Source of the DNA: Dunaliella salina
Lineage: Eukaryota; Chlorophyta; Chlorophyceae; Chlamydomonadales; Dunaliellaceae
Direction: 5' to 3'
Assembly: GCA_002284615.2 (NCBI GenBank)
Contig: MU070054.1
Coordinates: forward strand, 37,557 to 70,394
Length of the DNA: 32,838 bases
Position 1 is the first letter of the stretch. Each line of letters begins with the position of its first letter. The position numbers and the translations under genes are program-made. Below the pieces are notes generated by a model. The model saw only the letters and a list, made by a program, of their open reading frames with translations. It did not search any database and was not told where the DNA came from. Of the stretch, positions 11,901 to 19,275 are shown piece after piece.

Positions 11901-14743
11901 CAAAGACAATTGGGTTAAAAACCCAATAGTTGGAACCTGGGCCCCGAAGGGTCCAGCGGTTCCTTTAGGAGTCAGAATTGTTCTCGTGTGCAAAGTTGAC
12001 TATAAGGAAGACTTAAGCTGACGAGCCCCAATCGACAATTGTCATCTTAAAAATTTGTTCGCAATCCGGAATTCGTGATCCCAAACCATCGTAAGCCACC
12101 TCATTTCATAAAAACCGGATGAAACAGTCGCGTATTTTGCGGAGTCCCCAAGATAAAGTCTTTGATAAGGACCTGCGGAGGGATCTATGTCTGGAGCGGA
12201 AGCTTGATTTTGCGAGCTGGGCCATAAGGACCCGGTGGAGGGATCGAGTAATTGCGCTTGAATGAATTTGTGAGTACCTGCTGTGCCGCAGATTGATCTG
12301 CAGGCTCCAGGGGCGCGTTTGGAGCAAATTATGCGGAACTGGTGCCGGGAGCCTTGGGTACCGTTTTGCTCAGCGCAAAATGCTGAACAAGAATAAAGAA
12401 ATTTTATGATTGACCGTGAGCATTGGGTGCTCCAGGAAATGCGAAACAATGGAATGACAGTTCGTTGATGCACCACGCACACAGCGCCTGCGGCACATTT
12501 TTTAATGCAATCATGAAGAAGGAATTTCTCTTCAGTGATTGGTCTTGAGAGGAGCCCGCTGATTGTGCTGTGCAGCTGGGGCGGAGCGTCCTGCTACAAG
12601 GTGAGTGAGAATGGCAGCATTCTCTTTGCACGCAGCCTTTACACGCGGCAGGTGGGGCCCATGTTCCCCGCGTAGCGCCTGAGCGAAGCATGTATTGGGC
12701 GGATACAGCGGATACAGAAGTTTAGCCTTTTTTCTCCATTTTTGCTTATTTCCATTTTTTCAAAATACAGGAATCGCGTGCAAGATTTAGGGAGTAAAAT
12801 GGCCCCAGGGTTAAACTCTGGGTGATTTTTTTGTGATTTTACGTGATCTGCGGCCAGGAGAGTGATCTGAGGCTTTCATCAGTTTTAATGGGCTTGAACT
12901 TTTATGGAACATTATTGTTTGGCATGTAAGGCTTGAGAAGCAAAACCAGACCAAGATCATATCTAGGAATGTATGGCACTTGTCCACCTCTGTTAAACTT
13001 GAACCATTTTCGGTTGGGCAACTAGAGCCGTCCAGATTTACATGCACAGGAGTGTGTCCTGCCATTCCGAGCACGCTATGTGTACATTTTATCCAGAAGT
13101 GAGACCATTGTTCCCATCCACGAAGGCCACATGCACTGCATTATGCATGCTGAGCATACACACACACACACACGCACACGCACATACAGATGGATGATCC
13201 TCAGAATCCTTTTGGCCTGGATGAAGGGTGGCGCTGGCTTGCACGCTTCCTGAACACCGTGCCTGCATCAAGGGCATCTGCAAAGGCCCTCATTAGTTTC
13301 CTCCGACCAGCAGGCTACTGCATGCACTTGCGGTGAGTCGTTGGGCTCGGATTTTGGAGCGAGTCACGGCCTTGTATTGAGTGTAGGTTCTTAGGCGTCT
13401 TACTGTTTGGGTCTCTGAGTCTCAGTGTTTGGGAGATGGCAGAAATGGCAACAACTAGTGCTGCAGTACAGGGAATACCAAGGTTTGATAATTAGGTTTC
13501 CTTGTTGTTTTGTATGTAAGAGGCACTCGTTTTCAATCGCATGCATTGAGGGTTTGGCAAGCTTTTTTTTAACCAAGATCCCCGCTAGCTCATCCATTGA
13601 GCAGGATCCTTACTAGATTTGTCTCATTCTTGCTTGGAGTCTTATACAGCTATGTAACCAGGGGCAGGCTAAGCTAAAGCACAAAAGAAGTGCCTTTAAC
13701 AAGGCCATTCCAGTGTAAAAATTAATGCTTGAAGCTCAGTCTAATTACTCAGTCGATGTGCCACTGCATTCTGTAGACTTGCCACAAGTTTTGCTGGTGC
13801 TGTGATGGACCTTGCACGGTGTATGACAAGTGCTCTTGCAATCTGCAGGCACTCCTTCAGTTTTGCCCTCCCAGCCTTATTGAGAAGTGGAGCTTGAAGT
13901 ACAACTTTCTGCACCCTTGACTTAGAAGCTGCTGTAAAGGCGCTTATCATCTAATATTTTCATTTGCCATCTGCAACTCCTTTTTCAAGCCATGTCTAGC
14001 ATCGCATTAACGTTCCTCCTCAGGAGGCACCTACCTCATTCATCACTCACAGAGCAGAGGTTCCTTTGAAATTTTCACCCATCTTCACCATTTGTAGATG
14101 GCAATCGTGTTCTAAATGCTCCAGGGTCACACACACACNNNNNNNNNNNNNNNNNNNNNNNNNNNNNNNNNNNNNNNNNNNNNNNNNNNNNNNNNNNNNN
14201 NNNNNNNNNNNNNNNNNNNNNNNNNNNNNNNNNNNNNNNNNNNNNNNNNNNNNNNNNNNNNNNNNNNNNNNNNNNNNNNNNNNNNNNNNNNNNNNNNNNN
14301 NNNNNNNNNNNNNNNNNNNNNNNNNNNNNNNNNNNNNNNNNNNNNNNNNNNNNNNNNNNNNNNNNNNNNNNNNNNNNNNNNNNNNNNNNNNNNNNNNNNN
14401 NNNNNNNNNNNNNNNNNNNNNNNNNNNNNNNNNNNNNNNNNNNNNNNNNNNNNNNNNNNNNNNNNNNNNNNNNNNNNNNNNNNNNNNNNNNNNNNNNNNN
14501 NNNNNNNNNNNNNNNNNNNNNNNNNNNNNNNNNNNNNNNNNNNNNNNNNNNNNNNNNNNNNNNNNNNNNNNNNNNNNNNNNNNNNNNNNNNNNNNNNNNN
14601 NNNNNNNNNNNNNNNNNNNNNNNNNNNNNNNNNNNNNNNNNNNNNNNNNNNNNNNNNNNNNNNNNNNNNNNNNNNNNNNNNNNNNNNNNNNNNNNNNNNN
14701 NNNNNNNNNNNNNNNNNNNNNNNNNNNNNNNNNNNNNNNNNNN

Positions 14744-14793
<50 letters not shown>

Positions 14794-15679
14794 TGTGGAG
14801 GAGGAGGGGGGGGAGGGGTCCGCCCCTTTTTATGTGATCCGGAGGATCGCACCTAACTTGTTTACTCATGGCAATTATCAGCATGCTAAATACTTTCATT
14901 TCCTTTCCATCGATCAAGTCATGTGGAATTTCTGGAGGGCCGCCTGTGCAGGCCTCCTTCTGGATTTTCCTGACGCTGCTTGCAGTCTCCATCAACCCAT
15001 GTCTTCAAACCAAGGTGTACTTGCAATCAAGCTTCAGCTGAGCTTTCCACTTATCCAACATCTGCAGCTTCCGCAGCCAGTTTGTCAAGGCTCTCAGGAC
15101 CATGCACGATGACTTCCTTGCGGACCTGTCACTAGTGCAAGAGTCGGATGTGCAGGTATGAGCAGAGGAGACTAAGCCTGGTTGAAAATCAGCCAAGAGA
15201 AGCTTGCAGGTGCACAAGCTGTGCGCCAGAGCTTGCAGTTTGTATTCTTGAGGGATCATCTGTGCTCGTTGAAGATGATAGTTGCTCTTCGCCCATTTTC
15301 TGCGGGTTGCTAACGCGCTCAAAATCCTGAACTCCGGTTTTTTTTGCGTGAACATCGTTGTGCTGTTAGGTGTGTGATCCCTTAGCTCGCCAGAAGACGT
15401 GTGTCCCTTCTTACCCTTGAAAATGTGACCCTTTGGTACAATGTTGCACAAAATGTACCTTCCTATTCAGACCAGGTGAAACTCGTGTGAGTCATACCCC
15501 TCCAGCTCACGTGCACCTTCTTTCCTTGTAAGCCTTTGCATTCTCTTGCCACGCTGCAGGCCGTTCGCACCCTGTGTGCACACTACCTCCAAAACGCACA
15601 GTTCATGACCCAGCCTGAGGGCCGGGTCTTGCCCAAGGTTGACATGTCTGCCTACCTCCACCATGTTGGAGCCACTTAA
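542..15679 (+). CDS. GLE1: GLE1-like mRNA export factor, C-terminal 425 aa, 12 exons, 5' partial
   Basis: GLE1 acts at the cytoplasmic face of the nuclear pore, where with inositol hexakisphosphate it stimulates the DEAD-box ATPase Dbp5/DDX19 to strip export factors from mRNA. Exons: 542-610, 926-1114, 1851-1946, 3534-3593, 4069-4164, 4457-4549, 5985-6056, 7700-7880, 10262-10341, 13190-13332, 15077-15155, 15560-15679. They total 1278 nt (425 codons plus TAA), and every junction keeps phase. Residues 1-138 are a Glu/Arg/Gln/Ala-rich coiled-coil region with two polyQ tracts. The helical GLE1 domain follows; recognisable blocks are QQISATTEQ, MYMFASKVVNQWE, FPDLLDMTVALMHREC, FLQRVEGIMMLYGALVQ, GLDEGWRWLARFLN and QPEGRVLP, in the family order. 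The first visible exon opens at an acceptor, so the N-terminus is upstream of the window. Introns range from about 0.3 to 2.9 kb and are full of simple repeats and transposons. The assignment is from remembered family motifs, without a database search. Confidence 0.9.
926..1114 (+). CDS. GLE1: GLE1 exon 2: Glu/Arg/Ala coiled coil with two polyQ tracts
   Basis: The acceptor is TCAACAG and the donor AAG|GTATGT. The 63 codons start VEQMRRAEAERREAEAAA and end in RRR, 14 Q, AHA, 12 Q, K. The long CAG runs (about 1025-1066 and 1075-1111) are coding microsatellites and will be length-polymorphic. The donor is followed by an exact second copy of its 18-bp context. Confidence 0.83.
1115..1150 (+). repeat. 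Exact 18-bp tandem duplication of the exon 2 donor
   Basis: GTATGTTTGCAGCTGCAC occurs at 1115-1132 and again at 1133-1150. Each copy starts with a usable GTATGT donor. Using the second would add six in-frame residues (VCLQLH). Confidence 0.9.
1851..1946 (+). CDS. GLE1: GLE1 exon 3: Gln/Ala-rich linker
   Basis: The acceptor TTTGATAG is the only nearby AG that keeps phase 0 with both neighbours. The 32 codons read EVQARMAQQQ... through an Ala/Pro/Lys segment to PSADK. The donor is AAG|GTGTGT. The content is low complexity, so the upstream end is less certain than the donor. Confidence 0.7.
1947..3533. other. GLE1 intron 3
   Basis: There is no coding signal. It holds a small perfect stem (GTGATCT/AGATCAC near 2232), T-rich and C-rich homopolymers, and the (CA)n tract at 3367-3450 preceded by alternating purine/pyrimidine sequence. 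I recognise no transposon in 2200-3230. Confidence 0.6.
3367..3450 (+). repeat. (CA)n microsatellite
   Basis: About 42 CA units, preceded from 3322 by alternating CACG/GTGC sequence able to form Z-DNA. It lies 83 bp upstream of GLE1 exon 4. Confidence 0.97.
3534..3593 (+). CDS. GLE1: GLE1 exon 4: short coiled-coil exon with a GC donor
   Basis: The acceptor is GCCCCAG. The 20 codons ALEQEQRLGKRLKELEEALK end at AAG|GCAAGC. No GT is available at this position, so the following intron is read as a GC-AG intron. Phase 0 on both sides supports the exon. Confidence 0.75.
4069..4164 (+). CDS. GLE1: GLE1 exon 5: start of the conserved GLE1 domain
   Basis: The acceptor is CTCCGCAG and the donor CAG|GTGATC. 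The 32 codons run from AITGNDALKKQRRDIEKKM to VNVQQISATTEQ. The QQISAT block is the hallmark that opens the plant GLE1 C-terminal domain. Confidence 0.88.
4367..4451 (+). repeat. (CA)n microsatellite at an exon acceptor
   Basis: About 42 units ending 5 bp before the first base of GLE1 exon 6, so the tract occupies the usual polypyrimidine-tract position. Confidence 0.97.
4457..4549 (+). CDS. GLE1: GLE1 exon 6
   Basis: The acceptor ATGCAG directly follows an 85-bp (CA)n tract. The 31 codons begin VGRKFGDVLDLIASQREP and end SYAMYMFASK. The donor is AAG|GTATGC. In plant GLE1 the same place reads as an 'MFAKKVVSQ' type block, completed here by the next exon. Confidence 0.9.
4550..5984. other. 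GLE1 intron 6
   Basis: The stretch 4550-5899 shows no exon, repeat array or transposon that I recognise; it is followed by the (CA)n tract that forms the acceptor. Confidence 0.6.
5900..5983 (+). repeat. (CA)n microsatellite forming an acceptor
   Basis: 42 units run directly into the G of the acceptor AG of GLE1 exon 7, so the tract itself supplies the CAG. Confidence 0.97.
5985..6056 (+). CDS. GLE1: GLE1 exon 7
   Basis: The acceptor is the CAG that closes an 84-bp (CA)n tract, with no conventional polypyrimidine tract. The 24 codons are VVNQWELIMLNNKAAFPLAM plus VVVK. The donor is AAG|GTGAGG. Phase is 0 on both sides. Confidence 0.9.
6100..6345. repeat. Degenerate tandem repeat downstream of exon 7
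   Basis: Units of roughly 37-50 bp share GGCGTTGGTGCAGGCAT..GCAAA. The clearest adjacent pair is near 6284-6336. The array is intronic and non-coding. Confidence 0.75.
6960..7180. repeat. Degenerate tandem repeat, about 55-70 bp period
   Basis: Three to four diverged units share ATCCTGCCTG(A/C)(G/A)CCA, CAC(A)TCTA(C/T)CACT and CTTGT. It lies within the intron between GLE1 exons 7 and 8. Confidence 0.7.
7461..7700 (+). repeat. Tandem array of acceptor plus exon-start copies before GLE1 exon 8
   Basis: Copies of the exon 8 boundary (AGCAG|GTGGCCACCC) start at about 7467, 7530, 7580 and 7632 before the true one at 7700, a spacing of 50-68 bp. Shared unit sequence includes TTTTGCATG, GCGCCTTCA and GTGTGCAT. 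Most copies keep an AG followed by GTGG or CGGC. Confidence 0.85.
7700..7880 (+). CDS. GLE1: GLE1 exon 8: core helical repeat
   Basis: The acceptor is GGAAGCAG. The exon is 181 nt and encodes VATRFPDLLDMTVALMHREC, then CFSVPLAFVAA, and on to RRLMGFREQVPDASRP. An earlier GT at 7859 would leave the next exon out of frame. The donor at 7881 (CCAG|GTGCGT) leaves phase 1, which completes Asp with the AC that opens exon 9, so 7881 is preferred. Degenerate copies of the acceptor and exon start lie upstream. Confidence 0.88.
8003..8160 (+). repeat. 30-bp minisatellite
   Basis: Four near-identical 30-bp units (consensus GYTGCCTCATGGATTCGCGT followed by GCGCTGTCAC) start at 8003, 8033, 8063 and 8093, then degrade to CTGCCTCACCCATG. 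A similar unit appears at 10079-10125 (CTCATGGAGTCACATGCCCT). Confidence 0.9.
9097..9964 (+). mobile_element. Internally deleted hAT DNA transposon, 868 bp
   Basis: The left end is TAGGGTACGGGATG (9097-9110); the reverse complement of the right end (9951-9964) is TAGGGCACGGGATG, matching at 13 of 14. Both flanks (9089-9096 and 9965-9972) read TTTTTAAT, an exact 8-bp duplication. Subterminal regions are extremely AT-rich with TATAAT-type palindromes. One ORF with a zinc-finger N-terminus is kept, and the catalytic body of a transposase is missing. An intact TSD and near-identical ends indicate recent insertion. Confidence 0.93.
9248..9775 (+). CDS. hAT-derived truncated protein with BED-like zinc finger
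   Basis: The ORF is 175 aa from the ATG at 9248 (context AAACAAATGG); an in-frame ATG at 9143 lies in the AT-rich terminal region and looks less likely. Residues 63-86 carry C-x2-C-x15-H-x3-C (C63, C66, H82, C86), the layout of the BED finger used by hAT transposases to bind their ends. An acidic linker (DLDDGDEE) and a basic VKRKT follow. The segment INKDLLCCIITSESPFLKL resembles the helix after the BED finger in hAT transposases. The protein stops before any RNase H-like catalytic domain. It could be a relic, or a DNA-binding repressor of related elements; the sequence does not decide. Confidence 0.6.
   Translation: MGRARAKLVDKDEDGVARQMCMGARRTPAEAKKHLEAHCKKLKEGYDVVILSDQEHGPCMLKCKGCGEILSPNNPSQTCKQHSSSCKRPLKVEEVMDLDDGDEEAVPSRPVKRKTCQSSVSAFMPSAQLQAAINKDLLCCIITSESPFLKLRNKYLRAALLGQSGFSLLHTAVVV
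10262..10341 (+). CDS. GLE1: GLE1 exon 9
   Basis: The acceptor is TGCGCAG and the donor ACAG|GTGTGA. The 80 nt complete the split Asp codon and encode IKVFESEDTFLQRVEGIM then MLYGALVQ. This corresponds to the conserved 'DNFLKRMSGMIRLYAAIIQ' helix of animal GLE1. Confidence 0.92.
10996..11105 (+). repeat. 55-bp tandem pair
   Basis: GCCAATTTT...TCTTCCATAAGAAAGTGACAA at 10996-11050 is repeated with substitutions at 11051-11105. Confidence 0.8.
11107..11560 (+). repeat. Dispersed repeat, copy 1
   Basis: It shares an ordered series of blocks with 26222-26580: CTCCCCTGGCCTTAGATCA, CACAGCTCCA, TTTTGGGCACC..CGTGCT, AAGGGAAACGGCTG and GCAGTGGGTGGTC-type sequence. The second copy lies inside the LETM1 intron. 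No ORF or element end was found. Confidence 0.8.
13158..13186 (+). repeat. Short interrupted CA tract at an acceptor
   Basis: (CA)8 followed by CGCACACGCACATA immediately precedes the CAG acceptor of GLE1 exon 10. Confidence 0.9.
13190..13332 (+). CDS. GLE1: GLE1 exon 10: WRWLA signature
   Basis: The acceptor ATACAG ends a short, interrupted CA tract. The 143 nt encode MDDPQNPFGLDEGWRWLARF, then LNTVPASRASAKALISFLR and PAGYCMHL, ending in phase 2 at CG|GTGAGT. GLxxGWRWLAxxLN is the most diagnostic GLE1 motif in the window. Confidence 0.95.
14131..14791 (+). repeat. (CA)n microsatellite containing an assembly gap
   Basis: CA units flank a run of 605 N on both sides (CA to 14138, and 14744-14791). 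The gap was most likely not bridged because of the repeat, and its true length is unknown. Confidence 0.95.
14795..14995 (-). mobile_element. Possible retroelement 3' end
   Basis: On the minus strand the frame contains SKQVRCDPPDHIKRGGPLPP, similar to KKQVGCDPSDHKKMGAEPTL at the end of the long + copy near 21010-21065. The shared DNA includes a hairpin-forming GTGCGATCCTCCGGATCACA and AAAAGGGGCGGA. The similarity may reflect a shared non-coding 3' end only. Confidence 0.45.
15077..15155 (+). CDS. GLE1: GLE1 exon 11
   Basis: The acceptor is CTTCCGCAG. The first C completes the split Arg codon, followed by QFVKALRTMHDDFLADLSL and VQESDVQ. The donor is CAG|GTATGA. It fits the family's '...QFxKLLxxIxxDFxxR' helix after the WRWLA block. 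Confidence 0.88.
15560..15679 (+). CDS. GLE1: GLE1 terminal exon, stop inside retroelement-like sequence
   Basis: The acceptor is CGCTGCAG. The 39 codons start AVRTLCAHYLQNAQFM and contain QPEGRVLPKVD, matching the plant GLE1 tail (PPEGRxMP). The last residues SAYLHHVGAT and the TAA at 15677-15679 overlap a retroelement C-terminal fragment read in another frame. The original host stop may therefore have been replaced. Confidence 0.85.
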   Translation, partial: AVRTLCAHYLQNAQFMTQPEGRVLPKVDMSAYLHHVGAT

Positions 15680-15855
15680 AGAGCTTGGTCTTGACACTCA
15701 CAAGGCCACCGGGCTTGCTCTGAAGCTTCATGCTCTTTCTATCCAGTATGCTTACAAACTTGCTAGTCCCAGATGAGATCTCAAGAAGACTTCTTTCAAC
15801 CTCACCAGCAAGATCAGGCATGGACTACTGCTGGTAACCCTCCAGATCCCTCACT
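15665..15855 (+). mobile_element. Retroelement C-terminal fragment
   Basis: The translation from 15675, LKELGLDTHKATGLALKLHA then LSIQYAYKLAS, parallels FKQLGLDHQRATKLAQQLHA then HSVQYAHKLV at 17157-17250. The following 3' DNA (CTCCAGATCC..C.CT.ACTTTCTT) is also shared. It is fused to the terminal GLE1 exon. Confidence 0.75.
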
Positions 15856-16019
15856 GACTTTCTTCTTTTGTTTCTCTAGGCAAAGGGGATACGCCGTGCC
15901 TTGGACCTAGGTATTCTCTTCGTTAAATTGACGTTGGGACTGTTTTCACTGCCTGCGCAGTTTTCTTTTTCGCTTTTCCACCACTATGGTCAGGCGGCTA
16001 AGTAGCCTGGCCTAGCTTG

Positions 16020-16197
16020 ACCTACACATTCCTGAGGAAGTCCATACTAGAGAACCTCCCCAGCCTGTCTCCAACATTCTGTATGCCGATGACTTGTGCC
16101 TGACTTTCAACTCTTTAAACAATCTTGAAGCCATGCTACAGTGCCTTAGAGTTTATGCCCGATGCAAATTTATGACTGTTAATACCAAAAAAATTAG
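16020..16197 (+). mobile_element. Reverse-transcriptase fragment with YADD
   Basis: The frame PVSNILYADDLCLTFNSL, then NNLEAMLQCLRVYAR, then VNTKK carries the catalytic YADD box and the following helix of non-LTR retrotransposon reverse transcriptases. The 5' part is broken by stops and frameshifts, and the segment ends abruptly near 16197 against minus-strand repeat. Confidence 0.85.
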
Positions 16198-16318
16198 TTA
16201 TTGTCTGTTTCAATTTCAAGACCGAAAGTTTACCACCAATTTTGGAACGATCGGTTACCACCAATCGGACGTAGCGAACGTCTCCTGGACATGCGTAGCC
16301 CCCTTCCCCCCAGGCCCC

Positions 16319-16475
16319 ATTGCTTATATTGCTGAATTGGATGGCATTTTGGGTATTGTTACTTTTGAAGTCTTTACAACGTGAGTGAAAAAAGAATAAG
16401 AAAAAACTACGCAGGCAGAGGAAGTCTCCCTGCATCAATTAAAAAAGGAAAGGAAAAAAAAGATAAGTCTATGTA
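16319..16475 (-). mobile_element. Retroelement 3' tail, minus copy
   Basis: On the minus strand it reads a UTR motif (AATTGATGCAGGGAGACTTC, then CTGCCTGCGTAGTTTTTTC) and then CGTTGTAAAG...AATGCCATCCAATTCAGCAA. The first part matches 17405-17470 and 25725-25790; the second matches 22200-22266 (+) and 22735-22803 (-). Confidence 0.75.
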
Positions 16476-16599
16476 AACCGGCCGGAGGCTGCATGCATTT
16501 AGGGAAGATCCTCTAAGTAACAAGCTGGCAAGCTAGCAGAGGCCTCACCAGAAGGCCCTCTAAGCCTGTACCAGATACTACTAACAGAGCTAATGAGGA

Positions 16600-16880
16600 T
16601 CTGGGGGGTTATACGCCATGCTCCTAAACGCCCTAGACTCTCCTCCTCCTGCAGTCCTCCGCCGCGTGTTTAGTACCCCACCCCACCCCCCCCCTCCGGC
16701 AAACCCCCAAAAATGAAGAGCATATCTGGTGTTCATGATGGATGTCAATTTTCGGCAACTAACTTGTTTTGCTACTGATTCAGCTTTGTGCTTGGTAAGG
16801 CCCAGGTTCACAAGGAGTTTGATTGTGTATTCATTGTAAAAAGTGCCAGCCACACCCATGGAGATGATATGCAGAGTCAT
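16600..16880 (-). mobile_element. Retroelement C-terminal fragment, minus copy
   Basis: The frame reads MTLHIISMGVAGTFYNEYTI, then KLLVNLGLTKHKAESVAKQ, equivalent to VTLHSILVGVAGTILNPYNI, then DALCINVGLTKDKAHK in the copy at 22735-22960. Confidence 0.8.
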
Positions 16881-16899
16881 TATGTTATTCCTGTTTGGA

Positions 16900-17480
16900 T
16901 TTCTTGAGCTTCGGGATTCAATCTGGTTACAGTGTCAGAGGCCGCATGAGGCAACCCCATGAACTTTGTGCAAATGAAAGCCATGTGCACCTAATAGAAA
17001 TCAAGTTCTGTAAAGACACAAGGCCAGAGCATCAGTTGAACGCGGCAAAGCAGCAGCACGCAGACCTTTGTAAACTTATTAACGCTAAAGCTGTTACATT
17101 TGCCCTGTTCTCCTGGGTGTAGGTGGAACTATCTACACTGAGCATACCCTGAAGCAATTCAAACAACTAGGATTGGATCACCAGCGTGCCACGAAGCTTG
17201 CTCAACAACTTCATGCCCATTCTGTTCAATATGCCCACAAACTAGTCACCAAACGCCGCGCAATCAAAAATAAGAATATTTCCCACAGTCAGATTCTAGC
17301 CAGGTGCTTCTAGTAACCCTCCAGATCCATACTAGCATTCTCTTTTTCATACCTTGTGGCGGAGGGGGCACACGGCTCTTTTTTGAGCCAATGTGTCTCC
17401 TCTTCCTTAATTGATGTAGGGAGNGTTTCTCTGCCNACGTAGTTTTTTTNTTTTTTCTTTTCTTTTCTTTTCTTTTCTTT
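16900..17480 (+). mobile_element. Retroelement C-terminal fragment with 3' UTR and (TTTTC)n tail
   Basis: The coding part includes HLIEIKFCKDTRPEHQL, GGTIYTEHTLKQFKQLGL and the LHAHSVQYAHKL helix to about 17325. It is followed by a UTR motif (GAGCCAATGTGTCTC..AGGGAGNGTTTCTCTGCC) and a TTTTC-repeat tail. The same UTR motif occurs alone at 25665-25785. Confidence 0.8.
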
Positions 17481-18119
17481 GACCACACTTTTGCAAATAC
17501 TGATGGAACACCAAACAAAGCAGCATAACTTGGATAAATAAATCATACCACTTTAAACAAATCCACCCTTACATACTCTCTCATACTCCCTTAGGGTGAT
17601 CATACACTTCCCATTCAAACATGCCAATCCCATACAATCGAGACAGTTAGAGCAATAAGCGACCTTCTAACCAGTAAAGCCTTCAACACACACAAACCAC
17701 TCCAGACCCCCCCCTCCCCCCCCCAAAACACAACCCCACAAGATTCTTTACTAACCCCATTGAAGTAACACAGAACAATTCACCCACAATAAATACAGTC
17801 TTCACCAACGCAGGCAATTTGTGGAACCATAAAAAGCGGCTTGCAGAAATCCATGGTCCTCATGCCATACACACTGTGTTCAAGTACGAATTTGAAGTTC
17901 AAATCATCTTCAACGGACAGTCGCTCAGAAGAAAAAAAAAGGAAAAGTTCCTTATCCACCCACGCACAATCACAATACCTCATTAATTGGGAACCCATGA
18001 TCATTGAAAAATGGGCTTTGCTAAGCTTCAAAGAACAGGCCTTAAGGTAGCTCACCTTGAGCCCTTCGCCAGAAGCCAAGCATGATACCTACCAAATCTG
18101 CTGGTCTCCCACAAGCATG

Positions 18120-18305
18120 GATTATGATGAGCATAGTTTCGCTGACATGCCTCAATGTGATACATGCCATCGCACATACCACTGGAACTGCTTACTTCAA
18201 CACGCGTGCTTACTTCAACACGCGTAGTCGTACGACCTCTGCACCCTATCCCAACGCATCCTGGCAGACCAGATGGCTACTTGGGAATGCCCTTCATGCG
18301 TGAAC
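18120..18305 (+). pseudogene. PHD-type zinc finger segment of the retroelement
   Basis: The frame reads MPQCDTCHRTYHWNCLLQHA ... MATWECPSCVNL, giving C-x2-C, H-x2-C and a final C-x2-C preceded by Trp, the PHD layout. An 18-bp tandem duplication (18188-18222, CTTACTTCAACACGCGT) duplicates LLQHAC and lies between the metal-ligand pairs. An in-frame stop follows, so the finger is no longer intact. Confidence 0.75.
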
Positions 18306-18862
18306 CTTACAAACTCTCAAAAACAGCAAGGACCAAGAGTGCAGAAGAAACAGAAATGATTAAAGTGACCTGGCATCCCACGTGGGAGCCTGCTGCCATG
18401 CTTCTTTAAAATATAGAGTTTAAAGCGTGTGTCGACAGCTTTGAACAATCCCATACAAACAGCCTTACCAATCTACAAAGAAACCCAACTGCCATTGACA
18501 TCCAGCTATTGACATCCAGAACCGGGGTTTGATCTTGGAGACCGCTGAGGATGTGCCTTGAGCAAGTAAGTCCTTCCCTTTATCAATGCTACCAGACAAT
18601 GTCTAATAGCATTGCTTTTCCTCCTTAACTCATGCTGCATGCATTTATGACACCAAAGGGAAAGGTGCAGGCATTCTCACCCCCTCACCGTCTTCAAATT
18701 CTGCTTCAAGCATACAGTGCGGCCAGAAAAGCTGATCTGCACACCTCAATTCAGCCCCCTGTTCAAAATGAAGCAATAAAAGTTATGGGTCTTCTACACA
18801 GGTATACCTGTACGTACACTTCCCATCTTGGAAAAGACAATCAATAACCAAGAATCCAATTT

Positions 18863-19275
18863 TTGCGCACGCCTTTGCACATTCTTAAAACCCTGGTTAC
18901 CCAAGAAAAGCTTGCAAGCCCCCTTGACTATGACGCCCACTTCAAAGCATACTGGGGCCCTTCTGCTCGTGACAGAGTTTTTGGAGCCAACACTGATATA
19001 TTTGGAACCAAATTCACAGGCTTCTCCTTTTGCCACCCTCCCTATGATGACGAATTCATGTACTTCCTTGTCATGCAGGCCCTGTCTTCAGTCGCTAGCA
19101 TCACAACCCCAACTGCTGCTTTCATGCTCCTCTCCATCCAGATGGGATGGACCAAGAAAGGATACATGCGACGTCTCTCACACTATTCTGACCATGCCTC
19201 AGTCCTTGCCAAATTTCCCTCAGGAAGTTTCACATTCCAACACTACATCACCCTCTTGCTCCTTTTGAAAAAAAC
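18863..19275 (+). pseudogene. Retroelement domain resembling PCIF1-type methyltransferase core
   Basis: One open frame reads YDAHFKAYWGPSARDRVFGA, then FTGFSFCHPPYDDEFMYFLV, then TPTAAFMLLSIQMG. The order (FxxYW, xxFGx, SF..xPPxxxExM, then a hydrophobic strand) resembles the catalytic region of PCIF1/CAPAM, where the corresponding motif is NPPF. Here it is HPPYD, so a catalytic role is doubtful. The fold suggestion is my inference from remembered sequence. The segment is clearly part of the retroelement ORF. Confidence 0.5.

Larger units (their letters stand above)
10342..13189. other. GLE1 intron 9
   Basis: It holds a 55-bp tandem pair (10996-11105), a dispersed repeat (about 11107-11560), and 11560-13157, in which I see nothing recognisable. 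A short CA tract (13158-13186) precedes the exon 10 acceptor. Confidence 0.6.
13333..15076. other. GLE1 intron 10, with assembly gap
   Basis: 605 unknown bases (14139-14743) lie inside a (CA)n tract. Before the gap I see nothing I can name. After it is a possible minus-strand retroelement end (14795-14995). A 69-codon open frame on the minus strand (13741-13950) has no recognisable motif. Confidence 0.6.

Noticed and set aside
13741..13950. Minus ORF (69 aa) in GLE1 intron 10
   Set aside because: No recognisable motif, no neighbours in frame and no promoter or splice evidence.
14047..15112. Long frames spanning the N gap
   Set aside because: Open only because unknown bases and CA repeats contain no stops.
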